Source: Biscogniauxia marginata
Lineage: Eukaryota; Ascomycota; Sordariomycetes; Xylariales; Xylariaceae
Length of the DNA: 64,000 bases
Assembly (NCBI GenBank): GCA_022695795.1
Contig: MU404155.1
Coordinates: 1 to 64,000 of the forward strand
Reading direction: 5' to 3'
Under the pieces are notes generated by a model that worked only from the letters and a program-made list of their open reading frames with translations, was not told the origin of the DNA and made no database searches. The number at the start of each line of letters is the position of its first letter. Position 1 is the stretch's first letter. This document shows positions 51,659 to 62,698 of the stretch, one piece after another. The translations under genes were made by a program, and so were the position numbers.

Positions 51659-52354
51659 GGTACAAATTCATCGAGCTGGGTCGAAATGATTCAAAACAAT
51701 GCACAGCGGGCTTGCAGCTCCGTAATAACACTGATTGAATCCCCCGAGCCGTGAATTGAATCTTGCAAGAGTATCGGGAAAGCGTTAGCAAAGCGTTACG
51801 CGTAGGTGATGGGTGCTGCTGCAAAGGTAAGTAAGGTACTCGGCAAATGCGGTGAATGAATGCCCAAGTTTTCGTTCAAAGTTTTGTTGGTTTTTGTTGG
51901 TAGAAATGAGTCGCATGGATGTCGTGTGTGTCCCCACTAGCCTGCAGGGGCTCTGTTGGCAGGGCAACTGGTACCTAAGGCTCGAAGGCTGCTCAGCCCG
52001 GCTATTCCCAGGATGGTATAGTCCGCCAAAATTATCAGCTAGAGGGTTACTTACAGCTAAAAGGCCAGGCTAACACACGTGGGAACTTCAAAATCAGGAT
52101 ACCTAGTATTGCGAAAGACTGCGACCATAGCGGATATTAACAACTATCTAAATACGTGGTAGTATTCGATGCTCGCTGCCGCTTCCAAGGGAATGATTCG
52201 CTTGGCCAACGAGGACATCTTTGGTATTGGCAACTCGGCACTCTCGGTCTTTGGGTGTCCAGCCAGAATCGAACACATATAAGCTACGCCAGAGGTAACT
52301 CCTTGATACGCTGCGACGCAGGCTCTGCAGGTCGGAGAACCAGACATCACCACC
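51659..52354. promoter_or_regulatory. Divergent promoter of SGO1 and DAD2
   Basis: A 696-bp intergenic region separates the start codons of two kinetochore-related genes. One MCB-type hexamer ACGCGT sits at 51798-51803, 140 bp upstream of SGO1. Two more lie just inside SGO1 (51592-51597 in intron 1; 51608-51613 across the exon 1 donor). In yeasts ACGCGT binds MBF and drives G1/S transcription. Co-regulation here is inferred, and six-base sites also occur by chance. Confidence 0.55.
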
Positions 52355-52952
52355 ATGGCATTCTCTTCGCGGACGCTACCCGGCCATCTGCGCCAGGGCT
52401 CTACTAGCAGTAACCCTAGTGCCCAGTCCGCAGGACAGTCGTCTGTCCTGCTGGCGCGAATCGATGAGAAGAAGGCAGAGCTCGACAACCTCAAAGAGCT
52501 GCGGGATCTCAGCGCGGCGGTCGCAGAGCAAATGGAAGCCCTGGAGCAGAAGCTGGCGACCCTGTCGGATGGAACTGAAGGTGCGAACAATCATGCATGA
52601 GCATTGCTCGTTGCATTGCCTCTTGGGTTGCTTTTTGGGCTGACGTGTGCATTCACAGCCATAGCGACTGTCCTGGGAAATTGGCACAATGTCTTGCGAG
52701 CCATCAACATGGCATCAGGTACGATCACGGCCGCGCATCTGTCCTCAGAAGCGATTGTAATACTGACTTTGACTAGCCAAGATACCGAGTCCGCGCAATG
52801 CGGACGATGGCCAGTTGAGCTCGCAGGAGGACCCGGACTCGGTACCCTTACCGCAGACCTTAGTCCGCATCCCAACAGAGCATGCGCCATCATTGCAAGC
52901 CCAAACGGAAGGGATGGAGAGCGAGCAGGACACCACCACTACTGCTACTTAG
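52355..52952 (+). CDS. DAD2: DASH complex subunit DAD2
   Basis: Three exons (52355-52580, 52659-52718, 52777-52952) encode 153 residues. DAD2 is a subunit of the DASH/Dam1 complex, which couples kinetochores to spindle microtubules and forms rings around them. The match is in the coiled-coil core, LLARIDEKKAELDNLKELRDL, continuing through EALEQKLATLSDGTE, and in the following segment VLGNWHNVLRAINMAS encoded by exon 2. The tail has the family-like LPQTLVRIP and ends in a Thr-rich, acidic sequence. Introns are 78 and 58 bp, both phase 1. The start codon is in good context (ACCATGG). It is divergent from SGO1. Confidence 0.93.
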
Positions 52953-53733
52953 AGTCACTCTCTGCATAGAGTTAGGCACTCCATATTGGTGTCCTCGGCC
53001 TGCAATACCCACAGTGAGAGTCAATCGGACCTTGAGCCGTTGGGTATCAGTGCTTCCTCCGTCAAGCCCGGAAATTCTCATGTTAGGTAGTATTAGCATA
53101 TGTATTGCCAGCTCATTTACCACGGCACACAGGAACATTACATGAGCATCAAAAGCGCTACCTGGAGTTAGGGCGATTTTGGGCTATGTCATGTCTCCGC
53201 TTTTCTTCCCAAGCGGGGGAGGCGCGTCGAGGTTGCGGATTGCCAAAATACCTACGCGTTTTGACAGGTACCATCTGCAAGTAGAAGTAGTCACTGCAGT
53301 TACTTAGATCGGAAAGGTACCTAGATGGAAGGAACAAGATGAGACACATGGTGTGCAGGCACTACCTAGCTGTGAATATATAGCCCATACCCTTTTTAAA
53401 CAACGCCCAAGGGTCGTCCATATTCCCCAGGCCGATCCATCTGTTCTTCTCCATCCATGCATCTATCACAAGCATCACACCAAGCTTCGATAATTGGTCC
53501 ATTTATTTGTTTCCCTCCATCGCACGAATCAAGGCGACGGCCAATTCACCCCGCTGCTATTTATTGGTAAACACAGGTCACTCGCGTCCCCGTGCTGCAT
53601 CTCCGAAATTACCAATTCTTCTAGAACCCTAGTTTCGCCGTGAACCCCTAGGCCACTTATTACGTCCAATTTGGCCGATATCCCTGCCGTCTCATCTGGG
53701 TCCCTGTAGCTTGCGGTCGATCAAAAAGAAGCC
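52953..53733. other. Intergenic region DAD2 to TPX2-like gene
   Basis: This holds the DAD2 3' UTR and the promoter of the next gene in the same orientation. An ACGCGT hexamer is at 53254-53259. No further gene is supported. Confidence 0.6.
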
Positions 53734-55966
53734 ATGTCTCGAGTTACACCATCTCGGGCGAGATTTGAGATCCTAAGCGACTCAAGCTCTAGCGACGATG
53801 ACCACTGGTGCTACGAGAACTTGACCGCCAGGGCGAACCACTCTGCCATCCTTCGTGACCTCTCCATTCCGCATTCGCAGAACCGCCGCTCCAGCGCCGG
53901 TTCAGCTTCAGATTCAACTGTCGATTCTGTCACTACAGATCTCAGACAGCTTCACATCGACACCAAAACTCACCAACTCAGCCGGGTCCAGGACGACTTT
54001 GATTGGGTTGGCAAACAGAAGAAGCAACCTGGGAGTCGACTCACGCGACCATCACTTGCCGCCAATACCTTTGAGGTCCTTGAAACTGTTCCGGAGGACG
54101 AGTCTCGTGGTCAATCTGAATCCGCGGCCCCGAGTGTTTCGGACAATTCGCAACACTTTCTTGAACTGCCAGGTATGTACCCATCATTTCTCACCTTGAA
54201 CTCATCGCGTACAGTTATCTATGTAGCATCGCCTTCACATGCTGACATCCCTGTGTGCAGTGGAACAATATTCGCGCCACCCCTTGTCTATAGCTGCGCA
54301 GAGTATACCGTCTGTGGAAGAACAGCTAGCGAAGCATCGCAACGGCGACTTTGAATGGGTACTTTCTGTCAGAGTTCCAGTTCCGTTCACCTCCCCCCTT
54401 CCAAAGCAAAGTGCCATCTCAGAATCTGAAGCCACTCCCGTAATCAAGACACAGTTCTTCGGTTGCAATCTCTTACCGACACAGGAACAATTTGAAGGCG
54501 ACAGCCACACGAAAGACTGTGCGCCAAGCACTTACACGCTTCTGGTGACGCCACTAAAGAGCGACGAGGACATATTAGAAGAGGACGGAGGTCCTGTAGG
54601 TGAAGCAAATATGGCTGTCGCGGAGATCAATAGCAATCCAACCACCCCTATCAAGCGCCTAAGCGCTCTGTCGACCGATGGTCCCCAGCGGCTTACTCCT
54701 ATGTCTTCGACTCCAACCAGAGGGGATGATAGCTTCCTGGATGTGATTACCACGAGGTCGCCCATGGCAAGACCTGTTTCGAGAATTGAAGACACTCTCG
54801 AAGCTTTAGATGAACTAGAGGATCAGCTCGAAGCTTTTGACAAGGCTGCTCACTTTAGACAAATGGTCCCTTCCCATCAGCCCAAATCAGCAAACAAACA
54901 TCCAGTCCTGCCCGACTCGGCAAAGAGCACCGGTTCCGTCAGGTTTGCAACGCCACAGGTTCAAAAGAATGTACCTAAAATGGGTTCTTCTGTCCGAGCC
55001 AAGCCCGCTACGGAGCCACGGCAACCATCGCTACGCAAGGCGACATCGATGATATTCCTAGACTCTCCCAAGCTGAAACTCGAAGACAAACCTCTTGCCC
55101 AGGCACCACTTAAGAAGCGTATAGCGAATGGGCTTGCAAGCCTTCTACCGCCGAAACCGCCTGTCAAATCAACGAAGCAACCCACCATCCCAGTTTTCCA
55201 GCTACCAGGAGACGCAGTCGCTCGTAAGATAAAGGAGAAGCGGGAGGCTCGTATCTCAACGCAGGCTGCAGTAGAGCAAGCAACCAAACCAACTGCGTCA
55301 AGTTTGCGAAAAACCAAATCAGTCAAGCTACCTACGCGGCCTAACTTTGAGCTCCCGGGAGAAGCCATCTCCCGTCGCAAACGTGAAGAACATGAGGCCC
55401 AGTTGAGAGCACAAGAGGAAGCAGAGAGAAAGAGGCGGGAATTCAAGGCGAGGCCCATTCGCTCCAGTGCCGTTCCTAGTACGGTTCCTCGCGAGACAAT
55501 AGCGAGCCGGGCGCGACAGAACAAAGTGGTCTCAACAGAGAATTCGGCCCAGAAAGCTGCTCCGAGCCTAAACAAGCGCGCATCTACGATCCATTTACCA
55601 AGTTCTCGGCCACCGTTATCTCACTTAAACGGTCAATCGCAACCACGCGGTCGAGGCCTTCATCCTGAATCATCTCCAAGTGACAGCAGTCGCGCAGCTT
55701 CAAGTTCCACAAGAAGCGTTAGTGGCAAGCGCAGCCAAGTTTCGACAGAGGAGGTACAACAGCAAAGGCTTCGAGGCCATGAGATATACCAACGGGATAA
55801 CTCGTTGGCCGAGGAACGAGAGCGTGAGAAGCGGGAACGAGAGGCTCTGGCCAAACTCGCAAGAGCAGAAGCTGCCGAAAGATCTCGGCAGCAGAGTCGG
55901 GAATGGGCGGCAAAGCAGGCAAGAAAGAGGATGACTGTTGGTTCTCTACGGGACGTCGCAGTGTGA
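53734..55966 (+). CDS. Coiled-coil protein with TPX2-like repeats, possible spindle-associated factor
   Basis: Two exons (53734-54172, 54261-55966; 88-bp intron, phase 1) encode 714 residues. The N-terminal 150 residues are Ser-rich and acidic. A coiled coil follows at about 320-345 (EDTLEALDELEDQLEAF). A basic, Pro-rich middle then carries two copies of the motif F-[QE]-L-P-G-[DE]-A-[VI]-[AS]-R at about 459 and 509. The second copy runs into a charged helix and ends in FKARPIR (541-547). The layout Phe-x-Leu, charged helix, F-[KH]-[AS]-RP resembles TPX2-family segments, which bind microtubules and activate Aurora kinases in animals and plants. The C-terminal 60 residues are another highly charged helix. 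The assignment to TPX2 is a hypothesis; that it is a real gene is well supported. It lies next to DAD2 and shugoshin. Confidence 0.85.
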
Positions 55967-57517
55967 AGGGTCAGAAGTCGGGTCATGAAAAAAGTGTAGT
56001 GGATGGAAAAGGTATATTATAATTCTGTGTATTTTTGCATTTGCATTTGCATTGGGAGACGTTGGAGCGCCGAGTCTGGCGTTCACCGGTACGCCTCGAT
56101 CAGGCATTTCATGGAGTATTGTATCACTGCTTTGACGGAATCGATAAGAAGGGCAGGTTTATTGCCTTGGCTGGTGTATCATTGATCATGTACTATACCC
56201 TCGGATTCAACTACCATGAGAGTTGAACAAAAAGTAAACAACTTAATTTGATTTAAGTCGCCTTAACGAGTACTGGTTAGCTAGTTCTCTTTCGTGTGAA
56301 ACCGAGTGCGTAGCCCGGGAGGGTATCCAAGCTATCTTTGTCAGATGCTAATCTCGAGCAAGTTGGAACGTGGCACGCCATACAGCGGGAATGTGTTCGG
56401 ACAGCAAGGTCGATACCTACCTATTGCGTAGTTTTGCTAGACGGTCGGTCACGTAGGTATGTAAATGATAGCAAGACTGTATGAGCCGGGATGTAGTAAG
56501 TAGTAGTAAGTTTCGGTGTACTCAAGGCGACGATATCGAGATAAGCTAACATTGTCGCCGGAATCCAATTACCTACCCTCTGTATAATCAACTTCGGCCG
56601 CTGTTCTACGGCCGATATGCACGCCCCTCCGGCGGCGCCGATACCAACGACAGCGGGCCCCGTGGATGCGGCGGGGAGGATGTCGTGCTCGCGAAGGTGG
56701 ACGAGGAGAGGAGCCGAGGCTGTGATGTTGATGTGATATGATGTGATATGACAGATTTATATGAGTCTTCCCCCCCCTCTTAAGAGAATGCCAACCGAGG
56801 AGGGGGAAGGGGGGAAGAGAGGGGAGGTCAGCTACGAGTAGCGTAGACGAAAATCATATTCAAAAATATAGACCGAGCGAGTCCTTGCAAGTCTCGCTTA
56901 CCTTACTTACATGTTATTTGTCTACATAACCTGTTTATGGTCATACTAGATCCTCTAAACTTTTAAATGAAGGTTCTTTCACTCATCGACTTTTATCATA
57001 TAGTACTTACATTACGTGCAGGGAGGCTCGCGTTAGAAAGCCGCCGAATCACGCGATTCATTCCAGAATACAACCCGGATGGCATCTTTATAACTACCCT
57101 ACTTTCGTATGTGTTGTACCTCTAGAAGAAGCGAGGCATTTCATATGTGGCATTGGTGCGTTAATTGTCAACTAGAGAGAGAGATAAGTCAATGTGGTCT
57201 AGGTAACGTCGGATGTGTGTGCAATCAGCAGTATTCGGCTAATGATTCGTATCCAAGATATCAAATCAGGCTGAAGACCAGTGGATCTAAAAAAGAACAT
57301 GTCTCACGGCTCTACCAGGTTGAAACAAATAGACTTACTTGTCTTATATTAAGTTCCACATAGTCTTTTCGTGGATACAACCCGTATGAAAGCTAAGATT
57401 ACTGTGAATCAAAATATTGAAGATGGCGCTTGAATGTCTGGGCTGGGTTGCCTAACCAGAGACAGTCCCGTTGCTGTGTTGAGTTCACAAGCAAGTCAAG
57501 AGCAAAAAACTAAACTA
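55967..57517. other. Intergenic region with a GC-rich island
   Basis: It starts with the 3' UTR of the TPX2-like gene. A GC-rich patch at about 56,600-56,740 stands out from its AT-richer surroundings and is open on both strands: 38 codons from the plus ATG at 56616, and an ATG-less frame on the minus strand. I recognise neither. No other gene is supported. Confidence 0.5.
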
Positions 57518-57607
57518 CGACATGAGCAGGATTCGAACCTGCGCTCCCGAGGGAACTGCCTCTCTATAAATAGCAGGGCAGCGCGTTAACCACTCCGCCA
57601 TCATGCC
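57518..57607 (-). tRNA. tRNA-Ser(GCT) with a 9-nt intron
   Basis: A full type II cloverleaf folds on the minus strand. The acceptor stem GGCATGA pairs with TCATGTC (one G-T), with discriminator G as in serine tRNAs. A D arm contains GTGGTTAA, the anticodon stem is CTGCC/GGCAG, there is a long variable arm (CCCTCGGG), and the T arm is GCAGG-TTCGAAT-CCTGC. The anticodon GCT lies at 57572-57574. The anticodon loop is nine bases too long; removing 57562-57570 restores seven bases and places the intron at the canonical site one base 3' of the anticodon. CCA is not encoded. It reads serine AGC/AGT codons. Confidence 0.95.
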
Positions 57608-60166
57608 CGATGTCGGTCCTCGCTCTTTGGCTAGTATATATATACACCGCTACTATCCGTTCTAGCTCGGGTTCCGCCGGGGTTAACTGATAATAGCCCC
57701 AGTTGGCGAAAGAGAGAAACTATCTTAGGTAGCCAACGAGATCATTAGTCATACTGATCAATCATCTTTGTAGAGACTGAAAAACTTTACACTACCTAAC
57801 GATACACGTAGATACCGGGGTTGTTGTGGCTCTCGAAGAGCGGGAGCTTAATACCTAATCCACCGCACTAAGGCCTATAGGGATAAGCTACACTAGACAA
57901 GATTACGGGTGGCCTGTACGATGCGTACCTTTGCTAATGTGTTGGACCGACTACTTTCTAGGTCTTGGGCTAAAAATTTGAATCTTTCGAGGCGAGTATA
58001 CGGGCTCAACGTACGGTGTGGCATGCAAACTACACTGCAGCGTGAATCAGTAACTACTAGGTATATATATCCATCTAACCTAGCTCACTTTTTGTGGATC
58101 ATCATAAGTCTATTGGACTACATATACAGATGCACGTCGTACGCTGCGAGAGAGGGAGCTGGAAACACCCCAGAACCACAATGTTAATATTTATAAAAGA
58201 GAGGGGGGTTGCGAGTCGTTTGCACGTCGGATGGGACGGACTGAAGAAAATGCCGACTTTTTAGCAAGAGGAAGCAAGGTAGTATAGGTAGTCGCTAAGA
58301 AACCTGTCGCTTACCTAGCACGGATCTATCTTCTTACTATTACTGCTTACGATGATACAGGTAACCCGTTCCCGCCCCTTCCGAGAGTGGTACGATGGCG
58401 GTTCGAAGGAGCTCGAAATATGGTGGGAAGCAGTAAACAAGGAACAAGTGTAACAAGTCAGTATGTCTTCATGTTCTACGTATAAAAAAGAGCCATAAAA
58501 GCTTGCGTAACGATGACACCTATTATCTAACAAGGTAGTACCCCCTACCCATGGTTACACAGTCCTAAGTTGTGATTAAATCCAAATGCTATGATAGACT
58601 CGGATTTAGTATTATGTCTTTAGTGGTGACCTTGTTACATGAGCCGAAAGATAGCAGTATTGTGCCTTGCTATTATATACGAAGCCCTATCATTCTTGGG
58701 TGAAGGCTGGCAACTATAGAGAGTTGGCAAAACATACTACCTACCTATATACAAGATATTCATAGAAAATTTTAGAAACATGACGAGCCTAGGAACATCA
58801 AGGGCGAATGCTAAAGGATTGGATTTTGAGAGCGTATTCTTATTATACCTACCTCATTAACACATCAGCATGTAGAACCTCTTTGAACATGGTGTTCTCG
58901 ATCCGTGCTATCACCCAGTCTTTGTTCCCTAAAAGTAAAGATAATACCTAGGCTCTAGTAAACTAAGGCTATGTCAGCAAGCAACTGGTGATGTATAAGC
59001 AGCCGGCTTGGCTGCTACATGTTGATTTCCGAAGGTAAAATTCGAAGCTAGTGAAGCTGACGGACGGCCCGGCCGAGCGGTCTACACCTCCCCTTCTTCG
59101 TTGGTGGATGAATTGCTAGATTATATTATAGGGACCAACAACATTAACCAACCTTACCGGGTTACATAAATATGTAGACCGAGTCTATAAGCTGCTGACC
59201 AATACTGTTCCGTGAGCCACACTGTAAATCGGAATCGAAAATATTGTGAAACATAAACCGTAGAAAGCTGCCCCTCTGTAGACTAAGTGTGATGTATACG
59301 CTACGACACTATTGCCCGTTGTAAATGGGGTCGTTCAAGGAGTGCTGAGGCGTGTTAAAACTTGAAATACCATACCTCTTATGGTGGGGACTGGGGTTGA
59401 ATTAGCTTAGCTTGTGACGGCGGGATAACCCTATAGGTTGGAAATGTAGGAAGGTACCTGCCCAGGCAGTGTGGGACTAGTGTAGGTGGTAGCTAGCCTA
59501 GCCCATAAAAAGGACAGCTCACAGGGCATTTGTACACTATCCCACCATCATTCTTACATCTTCCTCATCGGCCTCTTCCATCCCATAGGTACATACCTCT
59601 ACGTAACTTGTGGCTTGTGAAGCTTATCTGGTTGCGTGCGTTCTTTCAGTATCATGGGCCCATTGATCTTACCTGAATACAACCCACCCTCTTCCAGGCC
59701 AGCTGTGCCATGGAAATACGAGCAATTAGAGAAAGGGGCTGAGTATGTAGGTAACTATGACATGCACAACCGATGTACTAGCCTGGCTATCAGCAGCACC
59801 TAGGGTACTCGGGGAATAGGTGCAGCTGCAGCTACAACCTGAAGGTCCAGAGCGATCGATTTGTAATGTCTACTCGGAACAGATTTGGTCCTACATGCGC
59901 GAAATCCCTGAAGTAAGTAACAGGGCCGGTTCTGGCGTCTTATCACGTTTTCCGTTATTAGCACATACATGCCTAGACATAGGTTAAAGGCCAAGCTTCA
60001 AGCTTCTTCTCTTTCTTCCCATCCCCTGAAAATCCGCACCCTTTCTCCCCCACCACTACCACCACCACCAGTAGGACGGCACCGCCAAGACAAAACTTAA
60101 CTAAGGCACTGGAACACGGTCCAGCTCGTCTCACGGGCTGATCGCTGTTAATTCAATCGCCGATAA
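57608..60166. other. Gene-free stretch before the carboxylesterase
   Basis: I see no gene. Open frames stay below 95 codons and lack motifs. TACCTACCTA motifs occur near 58,737 and 58,848. The last few hundred bases become CT- and CCA-rich and should be the promoter and leader of the carboxylesterase gene. Confidence 0.55.
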
Positions 60167-62698
60167 ATGAGTGAGACGCTCGTCGGCGGCACTCTTCAAC
60201 GCCCACAATCGCAGGAACAAGAGAAGCCGTACCGAGAAACCCAATCGCAACCGCAACCACGGCAATTCAAATTCCCTTCATGGCCCCCCCGAGTATGTGA
60301 CATTCGCTTTGGCCGTGGCCGCCGAAGCCGAAATGCAGACGACAACACCGACGATTCCCACGATAATACAATGGCCCGTCCCCAGGTCTCTCAGCCCTTT
60401 CCGCGCTTCTTACAGATGAGCAACTCCCGGTCACGCGCAGGCCGCCTTCGCCGAGCTCTTCTCTCTCTAGCAACCCTCACCGGCATCACTCTCATCACGC
60501 TCTTCATCTGGTTATACCGCAGCGGCCATATCGCAGGTTTTGATGCCGTATTTAAGGTACATACATACTGTCTGTCGCATTTGGTTGGATCCATTGTAGC
60601 GCTGCATTTACCCCGGCCCGCGGCTTCACTTCCCCCCCTCCCCCCGCTGCTTATAACAGCTCCAGATCGACCCTCGAGCTCGGCATTTTCTCGCATTTTC
60701 TCCAATTCATTCCTCTCTTCCTCTTCTGCCATCCCGGCCTCTCCCAAGCCTGTCAAACCTGTCAAACCTGTCAAACCTGTCAAACCGCTTGGTAGTTGAG
60801 CTAACCAATGCGGCAGAAGACGACAACCGTCAAACTCGCTCAGGGCACTTACCTGGGCGAGGTCATACCGCAGAGCGCCAAGTACCCACGAGCCATTCAG
60901 GCTTTCCGAGGCATCCCCTATGCGCAGTCCACTGGCGGCCAGAACCGATTCAAGCCTCCTCAGCCTCTGAGCGACATCAATGGGCAGTCTGATGTCCTGC
61001 AACATGCTCTGAAGTTCGGTAACATCTGTCCCCAGCACGGTGGCGGTGACGGCCAGGGCGAGGATTGCTTAAACTTGAATATCTATCGTCCGCACTTCGG
61101 CGATGACTTGGAATCCTCCGCGGCTGAGATGAAGAGGCTGGGCCTTGACGGCAAGAAGCTACCTGTCGTTGTCTACGTGCATGGTGGAGGCTTCAACACG
61201 GGCCGTGGCCGAGAGAGGAACATGGGAAGCTTTGCTGCATGGGCCGACGCGCCGTTGATCGCTCTCAGCTTTAACTACCGGGTTGGAGCCTTCGGTTTCT
61301 TGCCGAGTAGCCTGACCGCTAAGGAGGGTCTGCTGAACCTGGGGCTGAAGGATCAACAATTCTTCTTCGAATGGGTGCGGAACAACGTAGCAGATATTGG
61401 CGGAGACCCTGATAATGTTACTATCATGGGACTGAGCGCCGGCGCTCACTCGGTAAGTCACCCTTGCCTTGGGAATCCTAGCCCTGCTACACAGGGTAGA
61501 TGGACGGCTGCTTCGGAGAGTTCGAGCTGACAACACTTAGATCGGGCACCACCTGATATCCTATTCGCCCGCAAATAAACTCGTCTCCGGACCTCCTCCG
61601 TTCCAGAAAGCAATCATTGAATCTGGTGGTTCGACTGCCCGCGCTGTCTTTGTTCCTAACCACCCTCTTCATGAGAAGCAATGGGAAGAGTTTTTGGCGC
61701 TCTGTGGAATTGACGATACCCCAGATGACGACATCTTCACAGAGCTTCGTGCTTTGCCTTACTCTACTCTCGCCACTGCATCTAGTGATATGTGGACTCG
61801 CTGGAATGCGACTTTGCGCTGGCCTTTCCAGCCTGTCATCGACGGCCCGGGCGGGGTGATACCAGATCTGCCTATTAATTCCTGGAATAAAGGCAACGTT
61901 CTGCGCATACCTATTTTGACGGGATTCAACACGAATGAGGGTGCCGTTTTTGTCCCGCCACGAGCTAGCAATTCGTCGGCATTGCGCAGCCTCATGTCCT
62001 CGATCATCCCGGCGCTCAACGAGACGGATCTGAACACACTTAACGAGATGTACCCGGATCCTACCACAACCATCGGCAAGAAGATGTACCTCGACAAACC
62101 TCCTTCTGGGTTTGGCACCCAGTTTTGGAGGCTCGACGACGCATATGCACATTATGCCTACATCTGCCCAGTACTCCAGACCGCACATCTAGCTTCGACG
62201 GCAGAGAACGCGGCGCCTGTGTACACTTATCAATACGCTGCTAGGTCGAATACCCACGGCGCTGCTGACCATGCTGATGAGACACCAATAGTGGCACATG
62301 ACATGTCCGTCATTGGCCAGTACCCCGGCCTAGTAGCGATGGCAGATCGGATGACGAGAGCGTGGAGTCGGTTTGTGGCGACTGGTGATCCTAACTCCGG
62401 AACGGGCGCTACCGACACGGGTACACCCGCGTGGCCCAAGTTCGTCAGCCCGTTCACCAGTGGTACTGCTGCCACCTCGGCTGGGGCAGGCAATATAACG
62501 CTCTTCGGAGAAGGCAACGACGAACGCATGGGCGTGCGCGGACGGCAGAACCGAGGCATAGCGGCCCAGGTCACATCTCTGTCAGACCGCGTCAAGGAGG
62601 AATGCCGCTTCTGGTGGGATAGAGTTCTCCTAAGCGAGGGCTATGGCAACGGCTCTACCACGTTCGCGCCTGCTGAGACGATTAAGGCTAAGCTATGA
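60167..62698 (+). CDS. Type-B carboxylesterase with N-terminal membrane anchor
   Basis: Three exons (60167-60556, 60817-61452, 61541-62698), both introns phase 0, encode 727 residues. It is an alpha/beta-hydrolase of the type-B carboxylesterase/lipase family, hydrolysing carboxylic esters; the substrate is unknown. Hallmarks are EDCLNLN (212-218), the oxyanion motif HGGGF (252-256), Ser337 as nucleophile in GLSAGA, Glu475 in TNEG and His586 in DHADE. The residue before the serine is Leu, where most relatives have Glu. A basic, hydrophilic N-terminus of about 96 residues precedes one hydrophobic segment (about 97-116), suggesting a type II membrane protein with the catalytic domain in the ER lumen or outside. 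Intron 1 is long (260 bp), contains a 9-bp tandem repeat, has a GCTAAC branch site and ends in GCGGCAG. An alternative start inside exon 1 cannot be excluded. Confidence 0.94.
60751..60786. repeat. Four-unit 9-bp minisatellite in carboxylesterase intron 1
   Basis: Four perfect TGTCAAACC units lie 30 bp before the intron 1 acceptor. If the intron is retained, the repeat is in frame with exon 1 and encodes repeated Lys-Pro-Val. Confidence 0.9.
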
